NCBI GenBank assembly: GCA_029856055.1
Contig: JAHQWF010000115.1
Coordinates: 1-6,448 of the forward strand
From: Candidatus Njordarchaeota archaeon
Lineage (GTDB): Archaea; Asgardarchaeota; Njordarchaeia; Njordarchaeales; Njordarchaeaceae
Direction: 5' to 3'
DNA length: 6,448 nt
Below the pieces are notes generated by a model. The model did no database searches. It had not been told where the DNA came from and saw only the letters and a list, made by a program, of their open reading frames with translations. Within the stretch, counting starts at the first letter, position 1, and the number at the start of each line of letters is the position of its first letter. The translations under genes and the position numbers were made by a program. Positions 5,858 through 6,448 of this stretch are shown here, piece after piece.

Positions 5858-6448
5858 ATGCCAACTAATTTGCCTACAGAAGCTCAATTAGCTTGGCAAA
5901 AATACCTAGAGGCCAAAACTACTGAGGAAAAAATAAGAGCTTTAGAGGAGTTTATCTCATTAGTGCCTAAGCATAAAGGTACTGAAAAACTACTCATGAA
6001 TGCTAAAAAATCATTAACTAAGCTTAAATTAGAGTTATCCAAAAAACGGGAGATGAGGAAGGGCACAGGTATTCATCCTGCATTCTCGATACCGAAGGAA
6101 GAAGATGCCCAACTTACGATATTTGGCTTACCTGGAACTGGAAAAACAGCTTTATTTAACTACCTAACGCAAAACAATTTACCGATAGGTAAACCAACTT
6201 TACTTCCTAATGTTGGGATATTTAAGTATGGAGGCGCATTCTTCCAAGTGATAGATCTCCCACCTATATTTTCTGAAAACATAGATTCTACACCAAATGG
6301 GAGATCAATAATATCTCTAGTTAGGAATTCTGATTTAATTCTAATCACAATAGATGCCACACAAGATATTTCATGGCAAGCTGAAACGATCTCTAAAGTT
6401 CTACTTTCATCCAGAGTGATTTTCAATAAACCTAAACCCCCAATTAGG
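5858..6448 (+). CDS. DRG/Rbg-family GTP-binding protein (OBG-HflX superfamily), 3'-truncated
   Basis: The N-terminal 197 residues of a DRG-type (COG1163-like) GTPase are present; the frame is open at the window end. Relatives bind ribosomes and hydrolyse GTP, and usually end in a TGS domain, which would lie off the window. Residues 1-62 form the helical extension typical of archaeal members, with the hallmark EEKIRALEEFISLVPKHKGT at 23-42. Residues 63-80 are a basic linker. The G domain starts near 85: P-loop GLPGTGKT at 90-97, switch I around T114, and the G3 element DLPP at 133-136 where classical GTPases have DxxG. The DxPP form occurs in this archaeal branch as I remember it, so I do not read it as a defect. 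Strands SDLILITIDAT (158-168) follow. G4 (NKxD) is not clearly reached; NKPKPP at 190-195 is instead where these proteins discuss a ribosomal or nucleotide-binding loop. The ATG has GGGAGG four bases upstream. The gene is divergent from the ribophorin-like gene. Confidence 0.88.
   Translation, partial: MPTNLPTEAQLAWQKYLEAKTTEEKIRALEEFISLVPKHKGTEKLLMNAKKSLTKLKLELSKKREMRKGTGIHPAFSIPKEEDAQLTIFGLPGTGKTALFNYLTQNNLPIGKPTLLPNVGIFKYGGAFFQVIDLPPIFSENIDSTPNGRSIISLVRNSDLILITIDATQDISWQAETISKVLLSSRVIFNKPKPPIR

Noticed and set aside
6260..6270. DLPP in place of DxxG in the GTPase as a loss of function
   Set aside because: The DxPP form is, as far as I recall, normal in this archaeal DRG-like branch.
5884..6426. 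Two minus-strand open frames of 60 and 88 codons
   Set aside because: Both lie antisense within the DRG GTPase gene, which has a clear P-loop and ribosome binding site.
1..6448. tRNA genes, CRISPR arrays or box C/D RNAs
   Set aside because: No cloverleaf landmarks, no regularly spaced repeats, and no paired C and D boxes in the intergenic parts were found by eye.

Overview
The window looks archaeal, most likely an AT-rich, hyperthermophilic member of the Thermoproteota (crenarchaeal-type). The evidence is an archaeal ribosomal protein LX gene followed by prefoldin alpha, a DRG-family GTPase with the N-terminal helical extension seen in archaea, strong GGAGGTG-like ribosome binding sites, TATA-like boxes, and a decayed archaeal-style TnpB. 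The genus cannot be fixed from the sequence.

Layout, left to right. Positions 2-1207 (+) hold the 3' part of a gene I do not recognise, cut by the left edge. It converges on a run of minus-strand genes. Read in their own direction these are: a 656-residue membrane protein (5074-3104), a NYN/PIN-like putative nuclease (3046-2483), a four-helix membrane protein that overlaps or abuts it (from 2469 or 2490 to 2071), ribosomal protein LX (1964-1704), and prefoldin alpha (1683-1240). Positions 5085-5857 are mostly non-coding. They carry a frameshifted remnant of an IS200/IS605-type tnpB (about 5661-5304, minus strand). From 5858 (+) a DRG-like GTPase begins and runs off the right edge.

The most notable item is the 656-residue protein. 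Its N-terminal membrane anchor or signal, beta-rich ectodomain, single late membrane helix and charged helical cytoplasmic tail follow, in order, the plan of eukaryotic ribophorin I, a subunit of oligosaccharyltransferase. Several short blocks also resemble ribophorin I as I remember it. All seven N-X-S/T sequons lie in the predicted outside part and none in the tail. This is an inference without a search.

Taken together, much of the window concerns translation and protein maturation: a ribosomal protein, a nascent-chain chaperone subunit, a probably ribosome-associated GTPase and a possible glycosylation-complex subunit. The NYN protein and its small membrane partner look translationally coupled and have no known joint role. 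Two minus-strand genes, prefoldin alpha and the four-helix protein, probably start downstream of the first available ATG, because a good Shine-Dalgarno sequence lies just inside that ATG.
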